A stretch of DNA of 64,000 nucleotides from Synechococcus sp. A10-1-5-1 (GTDB lineage Bacteria; Cyanobacteriota; Cyanobacteriia; PCC-6307; Cyanobiaceae), in NCBI RefSeq assembly GCF_023115425.1, contig NZ_CP096032.1, positions 372,001 to 436,000 of the forward strand, read 5' to 3'. The notes beneath the pieces were generated by a model. It had not been told where the DNA came from. It saw only the letters and a list, made by a program, of their open reading frames with translations, and did no database searches. The translations under genes were made by a program, and so were the position numbers. Below, piece by piece: positions 1 through 8,196 of the stretch. Within the stretch, counting starts at the first letter, position 1, and each line of letters starts with the position of its first letter.

Positions 1-1015
1 TGCTGCCGCGCTCGGAGTCCGGCTGGATTAAGGGCCGACCACCGGCCCACCGGCTGGTCACTGTCAAGTTGGTTTGGCCCGGGAACCAGCGCCGGAGGTG
101 ATCCAGCAGGAACGCCTCCTCGGCATCGGAGACCGTGGTCGCTTCCGCAACCCTGCAGGGGGTATCGGTGGTACCCACCAGTGTTCTGCCTTGGAAGGGC
201 AGCACAAACATCACACGACCATCACTGGTCTTGGGAATCAGCAGGCCGACACCGCTTGGACAGAACTGCTCTTCGAGAACCAAATGGACACCACGACTCA
301 CCAGCAGCCGCGGCTGGCAGTTGGGCTCCGCCAGGGCACGGAGGCTGTCGGCCTGGATACCCGTGGCATTGACCACACAGCGAGCCAACCAGTGGCTCGT
401 GGAGCCATCGGGCTGACGGGCCGTGACGCCAACCACCTTGCCCTGCTCCAGCTCAAAACCAACGACCGCGCAGTCCCGTTGGACCACTGCACCGGCTGCC
501 TGGGCCGTCAGCAGCAACAGCAGATTCAGTCGTGCATCGTCGAATTGACCATCGCTGTAAAGCACAGCACTATGGCGATCAGAATTCAGGCCAGGCAGGA
601 CCTGTTGCAGCTGCTGGCGGTCCACACCACTGCTGGGCTCAAGACCAGCTGAGCCAGCCAATAGGTCATACATCCCCAACCCCACTCGGAAGTAGGCCTG
701 CTCCAAGGGCCCCTGAGTGGGCAGGGCTATGCGCAGGGACTGGGCCAAAAAGGGAGCTTGATCGATCCAGTACTGCCGCTCAGCCAAGGCCTCCCGCACC
801 AACTTCAACTGGGCTGCGTCGAGTTGCTTAAAGGCCAGCTCGAGATAACGAACACCCCCATGCAGAAGCTTGGTGCTGCGGGAACTCGTGCCCTGGCCCG
901 GATCGCCAGCCTCGAGCAACGCCACGCGCAAGCCACGACGCACGGCCTCATAGGCCAGGGCGGCGCCACTACTGCCGCCGCCAATGATCAAGAGATCAAA
1001 CCGTTCCATCGCCAT
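1..1015 (-). CDS. glpD: Glycerol-3-phosphate dehydrogenase, FAD-dependent (3' end beyond window)
   Basis: Oxidises sn-glycerol-3-phosphate to dihydroxyacetone phosphate at the membrane, passing electrons to quinone. About 338 codons are visible. The N-terminus has the FAD-binding Rossmann motif (LLIIGGGSSGAA), then TSSRSTKLLHGGVRYLE, a hallmark of GlpD/GlpA, and near the edge WAGGRPL. The family is usually over 500 aa, so the C-terminal third is cut off. Two in-frame ATGs (1015 and 1009) are possible starts; both lie inside the end of glpK, so the two genes overlap and are probably co-translated. Family assignment is firm; the exact start is not. Confidence 0.9.
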   Translation of the reverse strand, partial: MAMERFDLLIIGGGSSGAALAYEAVRRGLRVALLEAGDPGQGTSSRSTKLLHGGVRYLELAFKQLDAAQLKLVREALAERQYWIDQAPFLAQSLRIALPTQGPLEQAYFRVGLGMYDLLAGSAGLEPSSGVDRQQLQQVLPGLNSDRHSAVLYSDGQFDDARLNLLLLLTAQAAGAVVQRDCAVVGFELEQGKVVGVTARQPDGSTSHWLARCVVNATGIQADSLRALAEPNCQPRLLVSRGVHLVLEEQFCPSGVGLLIPKTSDGRVMFVLPFQGRTLVGTTDTPCRVAEATTVSDAEEAFLLDHLRRWFPGQTNLTVTSRWAGGRPLIQPDSERGS

Positions 1016-2510
1016 GCCACTCCAAACAACGCTCAACCGCCTGATCCCAACGGCGTCGCCAGCGCTCCCGCTCGGCCTCGGTTCTCTGCGGGTTCACTTG
1101 GGTTGAGGACTTGCGGATGGTCGCGGCGATGGACTCGAGATCACTCACGACATCGACGCACTCACCGGCCATCAGCGCCACCCCAAGGGCCGTGGATTCC
1201 AGGTTGGCCGGTCTCACCACCTGAACAGCTGCACTGTCGGCCTGGGCTTGGAGCAAAACCGCAGAAGCGGCGGCTCCCCCATCAACGGCAATCGTTTGCA
1301 GTGGAGCTCCCAGGGCCTCCGCGGCCCCCCGCAACAAACCGGTCACAGCCAAGGCGATCCCCTCCAGGGCGGCCCTGGCAATCTGCGGAGCACCGGTGTC
1401 GCGCGTCATCCCAATCAGCAACCCCCGGGCATTGGGATCCCAGTGGGGTGATCCCCAGCCGGTGAAGGCCGGCACGAGCATCAGCTCACCAGCACTTGCA
1501 ACCTGCGAAGCCAGGGCATCAACCTCCGCGGACTCGCTGATGATCCCGAGACCATCACGGAGCCACTGGATCACCGTCCCGGCATTAAAGAGGCTGCCCT
1601 CAATGCAGTAGGTGGTGCTGCCATCGCGATTGCTCCAACCGACGGTGCTCAGGAGACCTCCTGAGGCCCGTTGCGGTTGTTGCCCGCAATTGACTACAAG
1701 AAAAGCACCGGTGCCGTAGGTGCATTTGGCCTGACCCGGTTGGTGGCAGAACTGGCCGTAACTGGCGGCCTGCTGATCACCGAGCATCGCCGTAATCGGA
1801 ACACCGCCAAAGGGCAGCCCATCGGCAATCACCCCGAAGGCGCTGCGGGTCGGCAACAGATCAGGAAGTGCAGCGGTGGTCAGGCCAACACGCTGGACTG
1901 CCTCAGGCAGCCAACTCAACTGCTCCAGATCCAGCAAAAGGGTGCGACTGGCATTGCTGATGTCCGTGGCATGACGCGTTCCTCCGGTTAGGTGCCACAG
2001 CAGCCAGCTGTCGACCGTGCCAAAACAGAGGTCATCCGCCTCTAAGGCCTGCTGGGCCTGAGGATGGGCCTCAAGCATCCACGCGACCTTGCTGGCGCTG
2101 AAATAGGGATCGAGCACAAGCCCTGTCTGGCTCTGCCAGCGCGCTGCGGCTGGCTCGCTCTTCCAACGGGCACAGATCGCGGCGGTCCGCCGGTCTTGCC
2201 AGACCAGGGAAGGACCAAAGGATTCTCCAGTACTGCGGCGCCAGAGGGTGGTGGTTTCCCGTTGGTTGGTGATGCCACAGGCCTGAACAGAACGGCGTTG
2301 CTGCGGGCTCAAACGCTGCTCCAGCAGAGCCATGGCCTCAAGCTGGCTCTGCCAAATCGCTGAGGCGTCCTGTTCCACCCAGCCGTCGTCCGGGTAGTGG
2401 ATCGCAAGGGGCACTTGGGCCGAGGCGACCGACTCACCTCGGGCGTTAAACAGAACCGCTCGGGAACTGCTGGTGCCCTGATCGAGAGCTAAGAGATAGG
2501 ACTCGGACAC
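996..2510 (-). CDS. glpK: Glycerol kinase
   Basis: Phosphorylates glycerol to sn-glycerol-3-phosphate with ATP, the substrate of the GlpD encoded directly downstream. FGGY-family kinase of 504 aa, the normal length. The phosphate-binding start LALDQGTSSSRAVLF and a C-terminal VDGGAAAS motif are visible. I chose the GTG at 2510, which gives the canonical N-terminus (VSESYLLALDQG); a longer reading adds 70 residues of low-complexity sequence that run into the divergent mscS promoter region. Its stop lies inside glpD. No glycerol facilitator gene is visible in the window. Confidence 0.93.
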   Translation of the reverse strand: MSESYLLALDQGTSSSRAVLFNARGESVASAQVPLAIHYPDDGWVEQDASAIWQSQLEAMALLEQRLSPQQRRSVQACGITNQRETTTLWRRSTGESFGPSLVWQDRRTAAICARWKSEPAAARWQSQTGLVLDPYFSASKVAWMLEAHPQAQQALEADDLCFGTVDSWLLWHLTGGTRHATDISNASRTLLLDLEQLSWLPEAVQRVGLTTAALPDLLPTRSAFGVIADGLPFGGVPITAMLGDQQAASYGQFCHQPGQAKCTYGTGAFLVVNCGQQPQRASGGLLSTVGWSNRDGSTTYCIEGSLFNAGTVIQWLRDGLGIISESAEVDALASQVASAGELMLVPAFTGWGSPHWDPNARGLLIGMTRDTGAPQIARAALEGIALAVTGLLRGAAEALGAPLQTIAVDGGAAASAVLLQAQADSAAVQVVRPANLESTALGVALMAGECVDVVSDLESIAATIRKSSTQVNPQRTEAERERWRRRWDQAVERCLEWHGDGTV

Positions 2511-2593
2511 AGGCAAAAGGGTTTCCCCACTCTTACGGGTACTCAGTGGATCTGTCAGGGGGTTGACGCAGCACGAGACAGTGGTGCCATCGC

Positions 2594-3643
2594 ATGACGT
2601 CGCTGCTGCTGATGACCTCGTTGTGGACACTCGCGCCTGCCCTGGCGGCTCTGCTTGGAGGGGGGCTGCTATCGCTTCTCGCCGCCCGGGTCTTTGGAGC
2701 ATTTTTCGGTCGCTTGACACGAAAAACGAGGAGTGAAACCGACGACTTCATCGTTCAGGTCATCGTTGACACCATCCCGATCCTGGGCTGGGTGATCAGC
2801 GCCAGCTGGGCCTGGTGGCTCGTGCCAACGCCTCCCGAGGCGGATCGAGTGGTCTTCACGATCGCCAAGCTGATCCTCGTGATCTTCCTGGTGCGGCTGG
2901 TCAACCGCATCAGCCTGCGCCTGCTGCAACGCTCCGCTGTTCACAGCGGAGATCCTGCAGTCGGAAACATGCTTCGGGCGCTTGCCCCAATGCTTCGCGC
3001 CCTGGTCTGGAGCATCGGCACTGTTCTCTATCTGCAGAACATTGGCGTCCAGATGGCTGCGATCTGGGCCCTGCTCAGCGCTGGTGGCATCGGAGCAGGT
3101 TTGGCCTTGAAGCAGCCGGTCTCTGAGTTTTTTGAGTACATCACGATCCTGCTGGACAAGCCCTTCCAACCCGGGCAGTTCATCAACGTGGGCGAGGTCT
3201 GGGGAACGGTGGATCGGGTCGGGGTTCGCTCCACCCGTCTGCGCAGCGTCAACGGTGAAGCCATCGTGATGAGCAACAGCGCGCTCACCAGTTCGGTGGT
3301 GGCGAACTACGGGGAAATGCAAGAGCGGCGGCTGATCTATCGATTGGGGGTGACCTATGACACCAGCCACTCCACATTGGAGCGGATTCCAGGCCTTCTG
3401 AAAGCCATCGTTGAGCAGGGCGGTGATGCCCGCTTCGACCGGGCCCATTTTGTGGCGTTTAACAGCAGCAGCCTCGATTTTGAGCTGGTGTATTTCGTTC
3501 CCTCGAACAACTACATCCAGGCGATGGAAGCGCAGCAACGGATCAATCTCGACATTGTTCAGCGCTTCGCCAAGGAGGGCATTGAATTTGCCTTCCCGAC
3601 CCAGACCCTGCACCTGCACAACGCTTTGGAGACTGGGGTGTGA
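2594..3643 (+). CDS. MscS-family mechanosensitive channel
   Basis: Small-conductance mechanosensitive channel of 349 aa that would release ions on hypo-osmotic shock. Hydrophobic segments fall at about residues 5-25, 55-80, 90-110 and 130-150. They are followed by the glycine/alanine-rich pore helix region (LLSAGGIGAGLALKQPV) and the MscS beta domain (DKPFQPGQFINVG, then VDRVGVRSTRLRS). The C-terminal alpha/beta part is present. Divergent from glpK with an 83-bp gap. The ATG at 2594 puts the first hydrophobic helix at the N-terminus. Whether it is a true osmotic valve or a specialised paralogue cannot be told. Confidence 0.88.
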   Translation: MTSLLLMTSLWTLAPALAALLGGGLLSLLAARVFGAFFGRLTRKTRSETDDFIVQVIVDTIPILGWVISASWAWWLVPTPPEADRVVFTIAKLILVIFLVRLVNRISLRLLQRSAVHSGDPAVGNMLRALAPMLRALVWSIGTVLYLQNIGVQMAAIWALLSAGGIGAGLALKQPVSEFFEYITILLDKPFQPGQFINVGEVWGTVDRVGVRSTRLRSVNGEAIVMSNSALTSSVVANYGEMQERRLIYRLGVTYDTSHSTLERIPGLLKAIVEQGGDARFDRAHFVAFNSSSLDFELVYFVPSNNYIQAMEAQQRINLDIVQRFAKEGIEFAFPTQTLHLHNALETGV

Positions 3644-3653
3644 CCCCACTTGC

Positions 3654-3694
3654 TATGATCGGCGCTTGGGCAAAATGCCCAATGTTGTGTTTTT
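3654..3694 (+). promoter_or_regulatory. Putative rpmB promoter -10 box and leader hairpin
   Basis: Between mscS and rpmB lies TATGAT (3654-3659), a good -10 hexamer with no clear -35. It is followed by a perfect 6-bp hairpin (TTGGGC 3666-3671 / GCCCAA 3677-3682) and, 7 nt later, a run of five T (3690-3694). The hairpin could be a terminator for mscS or, if transcription starts near 3666, the very 5' end of the rpmB leader. I cannot separate these by eye. Confidence 0.45.
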
Positions 3695-3705
3695 AGAAGA
3701 CGGTC

Positions 3706-3942
3706 ATGTCCCGGGTCTGCCAACTCACCGGCAAGCGCGCCAACAACGGCATGGCCGTCTCGCACTCCCACATCCGCACCAAGAAGCTTCAGCAGGTCAA
3801 CCTGCAAGAGCGCCGGCTGTGGTGGGCCGAAGGCAACCGCTACGTCAAGCTGCGGGTCTCCACCCGCGCCCTGAAGACCATCCAGAAGAAGGGTCTGGGC
3901 GCCTATGCCAAGCAGCTGGGCATCAACCTGGCCAAGATCTGA
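3706..3942 (+). CDS. rpmB: 50S ribosomal protein L28
   Basis: Ribosomal protein of the large subunit, 78 aa as usual. The N-terminus [20 protein letters not shown] and the conserved [10 protein letters not shown] followed by [13 protein letters not shown] are typical of bacterial/plastid L28. It stands alone, without rpmG (L33) beside it, between mscS and a peroxiredoxin. The ATG at 3706 is the only sensible start. Confidence 0.97.
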   Translation: MSRVCQLTGKRANNGMAVSHSHIRTKKLQQVNLQERRLWWAEGNRYVKLRVSTRALKTIQKKGLGAYAKQLGINLAKI

Positions 3943-3967
3943 GCTTCAATCCTGAGAGTTCCTCAGG

Positions 3968-4534
3968 ATGCTCTTGAACCGCCGCGATCTGCTCCTCTCC
4001 TTCGGTGCTGCGGCCCTCGGCCTGTTGGGAAGACCCCAACAGGCTTTTTCAATGGGTGGCACCCTGCCGGATCTTGGTGAGCCGGCTCCAGATTTCATGC
4101 TCTCAGGAGTGGTCCCCGGCGGCGACGGCGCCATCGAAGCGGAGCGAAGCCTGAGGGACTTCCAAGGCCAGTGGCTCGTCCTCTACTTCTATCCCCGCGA
4201 TTTCACCGAAGGCTGCACGATTGAAGCCAAAGGGTTTCAACGGGATCTTCAGCGGTTCCACGCTCTCAATGCCGAGGTCGTCGGCATTAGCGCCGACGAC
4301 ACGGACTCCCACAAGGAGTTCTGCGGCAGTGAGGCCCTCACCTACCCGCTTCTCTCGGATCCCGGAGGCCAAATCAGCAAGCGCTATGGCAGCTGGATTC
4401 CTCCCTTCTCCCAACGGCACACGTTCCTCATTGACCCAGAGGGGGTACTCAAAGAAACCTGGCTCGCAGTCAGGCCACTGGGTCACAGCAGGGAGATCCT
4501 CGAACGCTTGGAGCAACTTCAAGCGAAAAGCTGA
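3968..4534 (+). CDS. Exported peroxiredoxin, PrxQ/Bcp family
   Basis: Thiol peroxidase of the AhpC-TSA fold, 188 aa. Residues 1-30 form a signal with twin arginine (NRRDLLLSFGAAALGLL), so export to the lumen or periplasm, probably by Tat, is likely. The peroxidatic motif is FTEGCTIEA at about residue 83. The second cysteine that PrxQ usually has five residues later is replaced (IEAKGF), so this copy would act as a 1-Cys enzyme or use the distant Cys in EFCGSEAL. It starts 25 bp after rpmB and converges on a small gene at 4540. Confidence 0.85.
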   Translation: MLLNRRDLLLSFGAAALGLLGRPQQAFSMGGTLPDLGEPAPDFMLSGVVPGGDGAIEAERSLRDFQGQWLVLYFYPRDFTEGCTIEAKGFQRDLQRFHALNAEVVGISADDTDSHKEFCGSEALTYPLLSDPGGQISKRYGSWIPPFSQRHTFLIDPEGVLKETWLAVRPLGHSREILERLEQLQAKS

Positions 4535-4539
4535 GTCCC

Positions 4540-4854
4540 TCAGCCAACAGACAATCGAGAGTGCTTCTCCTCCATCAAGCGCAGATGCGCCTGGCCAACA
4601 GGAAGGCTGTCGCAGTAGAGGCAGCTTCCTTCGAAGCAAACCTGGAAGAGATCTCCTTCGCTGGAGCGCAGTTGGTAGATGGCTCCACCTTGAGGATCAA
4701 CCAACACAGGGGACTGGGCCATGGGTGTGCAGGAGGAACGAGCAGAGAGTGGCTCGGCTGGATAGCCCGTGCCATAGGTGCTTCGACTCAACCGATGGCG
4801 GTTGTGCGAACGGCCGAAGGGGGAACAACTGGAGTGCACCAGAGACGCGCACAT
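4540..4854 (-). CDS. Conserved hypothetical protein (104 aa)
   Basis: Not recognised as a named family. The C-terminal 60 residues look well conserved (PQGGAIYQLRSSEGDLFQV, CFEGSCLYC, a hydrophobic end), while the N-terminus is rich in Ser, Arg and His. Two cysteines in CLYC could bind metal or form a disulfide. The ATG at 4854 lies 10 bp after the glycosyltransferase stop, suggesting the same transcript. It meets the peroxiredoxin gene tail to tail. Confidence 0.6.
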   Translation of the reverse strand: MCASLVHSSCSPFGRSHNRHRLSRSTYGTGYPAEPLSARSSCTPMAQSPVLVDPQGGAIYQLRSSEGDLFQVCFEGSCLYCDSLPVGQAHLRLMEEKHSRLSVG

Positions 4855-4864
4855 CCGTTGACAC

Positions 4865-6067
4865 CTAGCCCTCGAGCAAACGTCCCCGCCAGGTCCAGCC
4901 ACGGCCCGTGGTCGTCTTCCAGATGCTGGCCGGAACGATGGCTGCAATCAAGAACGCACCCAGCCAGCTAAGCCACCAAAAGCGGATCGGCGTGCCAAAG
5001 CGCCAGGAACTCCAAAGACGAATCGCCAAAACCAAAACCAATGACGCCCCGACAGTGATGGCCGTGAGCGGCATCACTGCTCCCCCCAACAGTTGCTGGA
5101 GAAGCAACAGAGCAGCAGCGACCCAAGGCCCCGCGAACAAAAGAAGCACGACGCCTACGCTCCCTGCCGCCTTGAACCAATTGCGATCCACCCCCAAGAA
5201 CCAGTTTTTGGTCCAGCCTTCCCAGAGGGCAGCCAGCGAGCGATACATCTGCAGGTCGACAAGATCCACACCCAGCAAATACCGCAAGCGCAGATTCGCT
5301 TGCTTGATCTTGCGCGCCAGGGCGAGATCCTCAACCACTTCCGAGGCCACTCCACGGTGACCACCAATGGCTAGGTAGCTGGAATAGCGAAAGAGCATGA
5401 AGGGCCCCGCCGCAAAAGCGGTTGGATCGTCGGGGTCATTGCTGCGGCGAATCGGGAAGCCAAGGCCGAGCAACGTCGCCACGATTGGCTGGACCAACCA
5501 TTCCGCCAAACAACTGCATTCCAGGCGCGGAGCCAGGGTCAGTAGGTCACTGCCTTGCGAGCAGGCCTCTTGAAGGGCGGCCTCGATGACACCCGGGCGT
5601 AAACGCACATCGGCATCCAGGAAAAGCAACCACTGGCTGGAGGCATCGCCGCCGGGCCAAGACAAATCAGCCCCCACGCTTGCCGGCCAGTTTTTGCCCG
5701 ACCAACGCTCACCGCCGGGACGTGGTCCGGCTTGCACGACTCTCCAGCTCAAATCCGTGCGCAGGCAGGCCAGGCGCGCCGAGTCGGCCAAGGCCTGGGT
5801 GTCATCGCTAGAGGCATCGTCGATCACCACCAGCTCGATCGGCCAATCAGGCGGTAGTGCAGCGACGATGGCTCCGAGACAGTCCGTGATGTTGTCGTGC
5901 TCGTTGTAGGCGGGCACCAGGATCCGCAACCAGCTACAGCCGCTGGGCCGTTCCTGCGAGCCACTCGCGCCCAGCCTCGGTGCGCGGCCCAGTTGCAGCT
6001 CGAGGGCCAGCAACAACAGCAGCAAGCAGGCACTGCTGGCGCTAGCCAGACAGAGGATCAGCGGCAT
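4865..6067 (-). CDS. Membrane glycosyltransferase, family 2
   Basis: Inverting GT-A glycosyltransferase, 400 aa. An N-terminal hydrophobic helix is followed by ILVPAYNEHDNI, VVIDDASSDDT and the metal-binding LFLDADVRL, then the acceptor-side EVVEDLALARKIK (ED base) and two or three C-terminal membrane helices. The phrase SGKNWPASVG resembles the GKNWA motif of carotenoid glycosyltransferases such as CruG/CruC, so a carotenoid or lipid acceptor is possible but unproven. The ATG at 6067 overlaps the end of csaB by 10 bp; the longer in-frame reading has no membrane start. Likely co-translated with csaB. Confidence 0.85.
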   Translation of the reverse strand: MPLILCLASASSACLLLLLLALELQLGRAPRLGASGSQERPSGCSWLRILVPAYNEHDNITDCLGAIVAALPPDWPIELVVIDDASSDDTQALADSARLACLRTDLSWRVVQAGPRPGGERWSGKNWPASVGADLSWPGGDASSQWLLFLDADVRLRPGVIEAALQEACSQGSDLLTLAPRLECSCLAEWLVQPIVATLLGLGFPIRRSNDPDDPTAFAAGPFMLFRYSSYLAIGGHRGVASEVVEDLALARKIKQANLRLRYLLGVDLVDLQMYRSLAALWEGWTKNWFLGVDRNWFKAAGSVGVVLLLFAGPWVAAALLLLQQLLGGAVMPLTAITVGASLVLVLAIRLWSSWRFGTPIRFWWLSWLGAFLIAAIVPASIWKTTTGRGWTWRGRLLEG

Positions 6068-7122
6068 AGGGCGCTCTTCAGAATCCGCCGATGCAGCTCC
6101 AAGGTCGAGCGAATCGAGGCAATCACTGAGCTCGCTGGAGGTTGATCCAAGCTTCGGCTCCACTGCTGCAGGCACTCGGATGCCGACCTGCTACAGGCCA
6201 CATCCAAGGCATCGCAACGCAACTGATCAGCACAGGCCTTGACCTTGGGGTCATAGCTCAGAGCACTGACTGGAGCACCGGAGAGGGCAGCCAAGATCAG
6301 GGCATGCAGCCGCATCGCTAGCACTAGGCCAGAAGAGCGGAACACCGCCATCGCCTCCCTGGGATGGCCAGCGCTGAGTTGGCGGCTACGCCGGGATAAC
6401 CCCTCAGGCATCAACCCTTCGCTGCGCAGCTGCTCCAGAAGCGAACCGTCCTGCTCGCGGTGGAACGGAAGCCAGAGCACCTCGCGATCCGCCTGGGAAG
6501 CGAGCTGATCGAGGGCCTCGAGATAGGGACTCCAATCGGTCCCCTGGAGCAGGGGGGTCGGACGCCAACAGACAACGATCGGACCGCCACGGCCAAGCCA
6601 TTGCTGCGGCGGCAGCAACCAAACCGCATCGCCAGCATGCTCGGCATCACAGCCCAAACCGCGAGCCAAGGTTGCCGATTCGGGATCACGCCAACTAACG
6701 GCAGTGGTCATCCGCAAAAGCAGACGGACCAACGCGCGACTGCGTCTGCGCTTGAGCGGACCCAGGCCCTGGGCCCAGAGGACGACAGGTTTCCCCTGCA
6801 GGCGCGCCGCCGTGAGCAAGGCGCCGTAATAAAGGAGGCTGTTGAAGCTGGTGCTGTCCTGCAGCAGGCTGCCGCCACCTAACACCAGTGCCTGGCAGGA
6901 GCGCAGACGAGCGAGAACAGCCTTCAGATCTCGCCGTTGGACGGTCTCAACGCGATGCCGTTGCTGAACCTCGACTTCATCAAAGGCCGTGACAACGGGG
7001 GTTAGGGACTCAGGAAGCTCTCCCAGCAGCGCCTGCAGGAGTGCGTCATCCCCCAGGTTGTGTTCGCCGTAGTAGCCGCAGAGCAAAACAGACTGGGGCA
7101 CACCACTGCATCGCGCGATCAC
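6058..7122 (-). CDS. csaB: Polysaccharide pyruvyl transferase, CsaB family
   Basis: Transfers pyruvate ketals from phosphoenolpyruvate to cell-wall polysaccharide, which in many bacteria anchors S-layer (SLH) proteins. 354 aa with the family start VLLCGYYGEHNLGDDALL, the LVLGGGSLLQD motif and SWRDPES. The C-terminal half has a GT-B-like fold with AMRLHALILAAL and SYDPKVKACA. It overlaps the next glycosyltransferase, which supports a joint role in surface glycoconjugates. The specific substrate is unknown. Confidence 0.88.
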   Translation of the reverse strand: MIARCSGVPQSVLLCGYYGEHNLGDDALLQALLGELPESLTPVVTAFDEVEVQQRHRVETVQRRDLKAVLARLRSCQALVLGGGSLLQDSTSFNSLLYYGALLTAARLQGKPVVLWAQGLGPLKRRRSRALVRLLLRMTTAVSWRDPESATLARGLGCDAEHAGDAVWLLPPQQWLGRGGPIVVCWRPTPLLQGTDWSPYLEALDQLASQADREVLWLPFHREQDGSLLEQLRSEGLMPEGLSRRSRQLSAGHPREAMAVFRSSGLVLAMRLHALILAALSGAPVSALSYDPKVKACADQLRCDALDVACSRSASECLQQWSRSLDQPPASSVIASIRSTLELHRRILKSALCR

Positions 7123-7146
7123 CAGTTTCGCATCGATGGAAATCGC

Positions 7147-7350
7147 CTAGGCCGCTGCCACAAGCCGTTGACGCAGCAAAGGAAGTTCCTGATCGATCAA
7201 TTCACGCGCATGATCAAGCGATGCGGTTGTTCCCAAAAACAAGCCACTGCTGTGACGGATTTCAAAGCAATGGGGTTGTTGGGGATGGGCCATAAGAGCG
7301 ATACGGCACCCCCGATGAATCCAAGCAGGGATCTGCTGTAAATCCGACAT
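7147..7350 (-). CDS. Small conserved protein (67 aa)
   Basis: Unknown family. The sequence is compact with a beta-rich first half (IPAWIHRGCRIALMAHPQ) and a helical tail (ASLDHARELIDQELPLLRQR), which looks like a small folded domain rather than a chance ORF. It lies 24 bp upstream of csaB on the same strand. Confidence 0.55.
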   Translation of the reverse strand: MSDLQQIPAWIHRGCRIALMAHPQQPHCFEIRHSSGLFLGTTASLDHARELIDQELPLLRQRLVAAA

Positions 7351-7420
7351 TCAGCCATGAGGACCTACGTCACTAGAGCGTCAGCCGATCCGAGGCACAA
7401 CCGCCAGAACGGAAGAAATT

Positions 7421-7732
7421 TCAAAGGTTGGGCAACAGTGCTGAAAGACGAGTTCTGAAATCCCCTTTGGGCATCCCTCCTTTCAGCTCCCCGTGGATCG
7501 TGAACTCGGCCTCGAGATTCTCCACGAGGAGATAGGTCGGCCAGCCCATGCCCTCCTTATTCGGGTACTGCGCCAGAAGAATCTTGCGGTACTTCCGATA
7601 GGTCTCGGTGTCCTGCAGCATCACACTGACAAAGATGCAACCCAGTTCTTCGACCACTTTCGCGTCGTAGTGGCTCATCCGATGGCATGTGCCGCAATCC
7701 TCGGAACTGAACTTGAGGACCGTTAACGCCAT
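7421..7732 (-). CDS. Thioredoxin-fold protein (103 aa)
   Basis: Thioredoxin-like protein. The N-terminal strand LTVLKFSSEDCGTCHRM carries a CGTC active-site motif, and GWPTYLLVEN fits the cis-proline strand. The segment between (VSVMLQDTETYRKYRKILLAQYP) is longer than in classic thioredoxin, so it is probably a cyanobacterial thioredoxin-family variant rather than TrxA. No signal peptide, so cytoplasmic. Redox partner unknown. Confidence 0.8.
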   Translation of the reverse strand: MALTVLKFSSEDCGTCHRMSHYDAKVVEELGCIFVSVMLQDTETYRKYRKILLAQYPNKEGMGWPTYLLVENLEAEFTIHGELKGGMPKGDFRTRLSALLPNL

Positions 7733-7756
7733 GTCGTCTGCTGCAACCTCAGAAAC

Positions 7757-7939
7757 TTAGAGGCATTGATCGAAGCTGATCTCACCCAAGAAACAAACAT
7801 CGAGAAGACGTTGCAATGCAGCCGCCCGAGATGGCAAACCCCATTCCTCCTTCAGTGCGTCGAGGCGAGCTAAGTGGACGCGGCGGATATCGCAGGTGAC
7901 CTTGACGCGCTCGTCACCCAAAAATGGAAGGCTGTGCAT
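7757..7939 (-). CDS. Ribbon-helix-helix-like small protein
   Basis: About 60 aa with the layout of MetJ/Arc-type DNA-binding proteins: a short strand (RVKVTCDIRR), helix (LARLDALKEEWG) and helix (SRAAALQRLLDVC). It may be a transcriptional regulator; no target is evident. The ATG at 7939 was chosen; an ATG at 7975 adds 12 residues. Family assignment is by pattern only. Confidence 0.5.
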   Translation of the reverse strand: MHSLPFLGDERVKVTCDIRRVHLARLDALKEEWGLPSRAAALQRLLDVCFLGEISFDQCL

Positions 7940-7986
7940 CTCCCTGGCGAATCGCTGCCGCAACGATGGCCGCAATCAGGGGGATG

Positions 7987-8103
7987 TCAACGCAGAACGG
8001 GAACCGGCAGATAGGCAGGGGCAAAGCTGCAGGCCAGCACCAGCTGACGCAAGGGCAGGCCAAAGACCGTGCTGACGAAATCAATCGCGACGCGGGACAG
8101 CAA
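7987..8103 (-). CDS. Possible membrane microprotein (38 aa)
   Basis: A short frame with a TTG start (8103) reads as hydrophobic with a positively charged end (LSRVAIDFVSTVFGLPL then LVLACSFAPAYLPVP). It fills the gap between the PAS protein and the ribbon-helix-helix gene. Too short to assign and the start is weak. Confidence 0.3.
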   Translation of the reverse strand: MLSRVAIDFVSTVFGLPLRQLVLACSFAPAYLPVPVLR

Positions 8104-8196
8104 AGGACCAAACCCAGTGTCTCAATTGTAAAGAGACGTAAAGCAGGACTCAGCTTGCAGGTGTCAGGTCAGGGATCGGCCCTGCCGCAGCTGGCT

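Noticed and set aside
2669-3649. Long minus-strand frame opposite mscS
   Set aside because: Antisense shadow of a well-supported channel gene; His/Asp-rich composition typical of such shadows.
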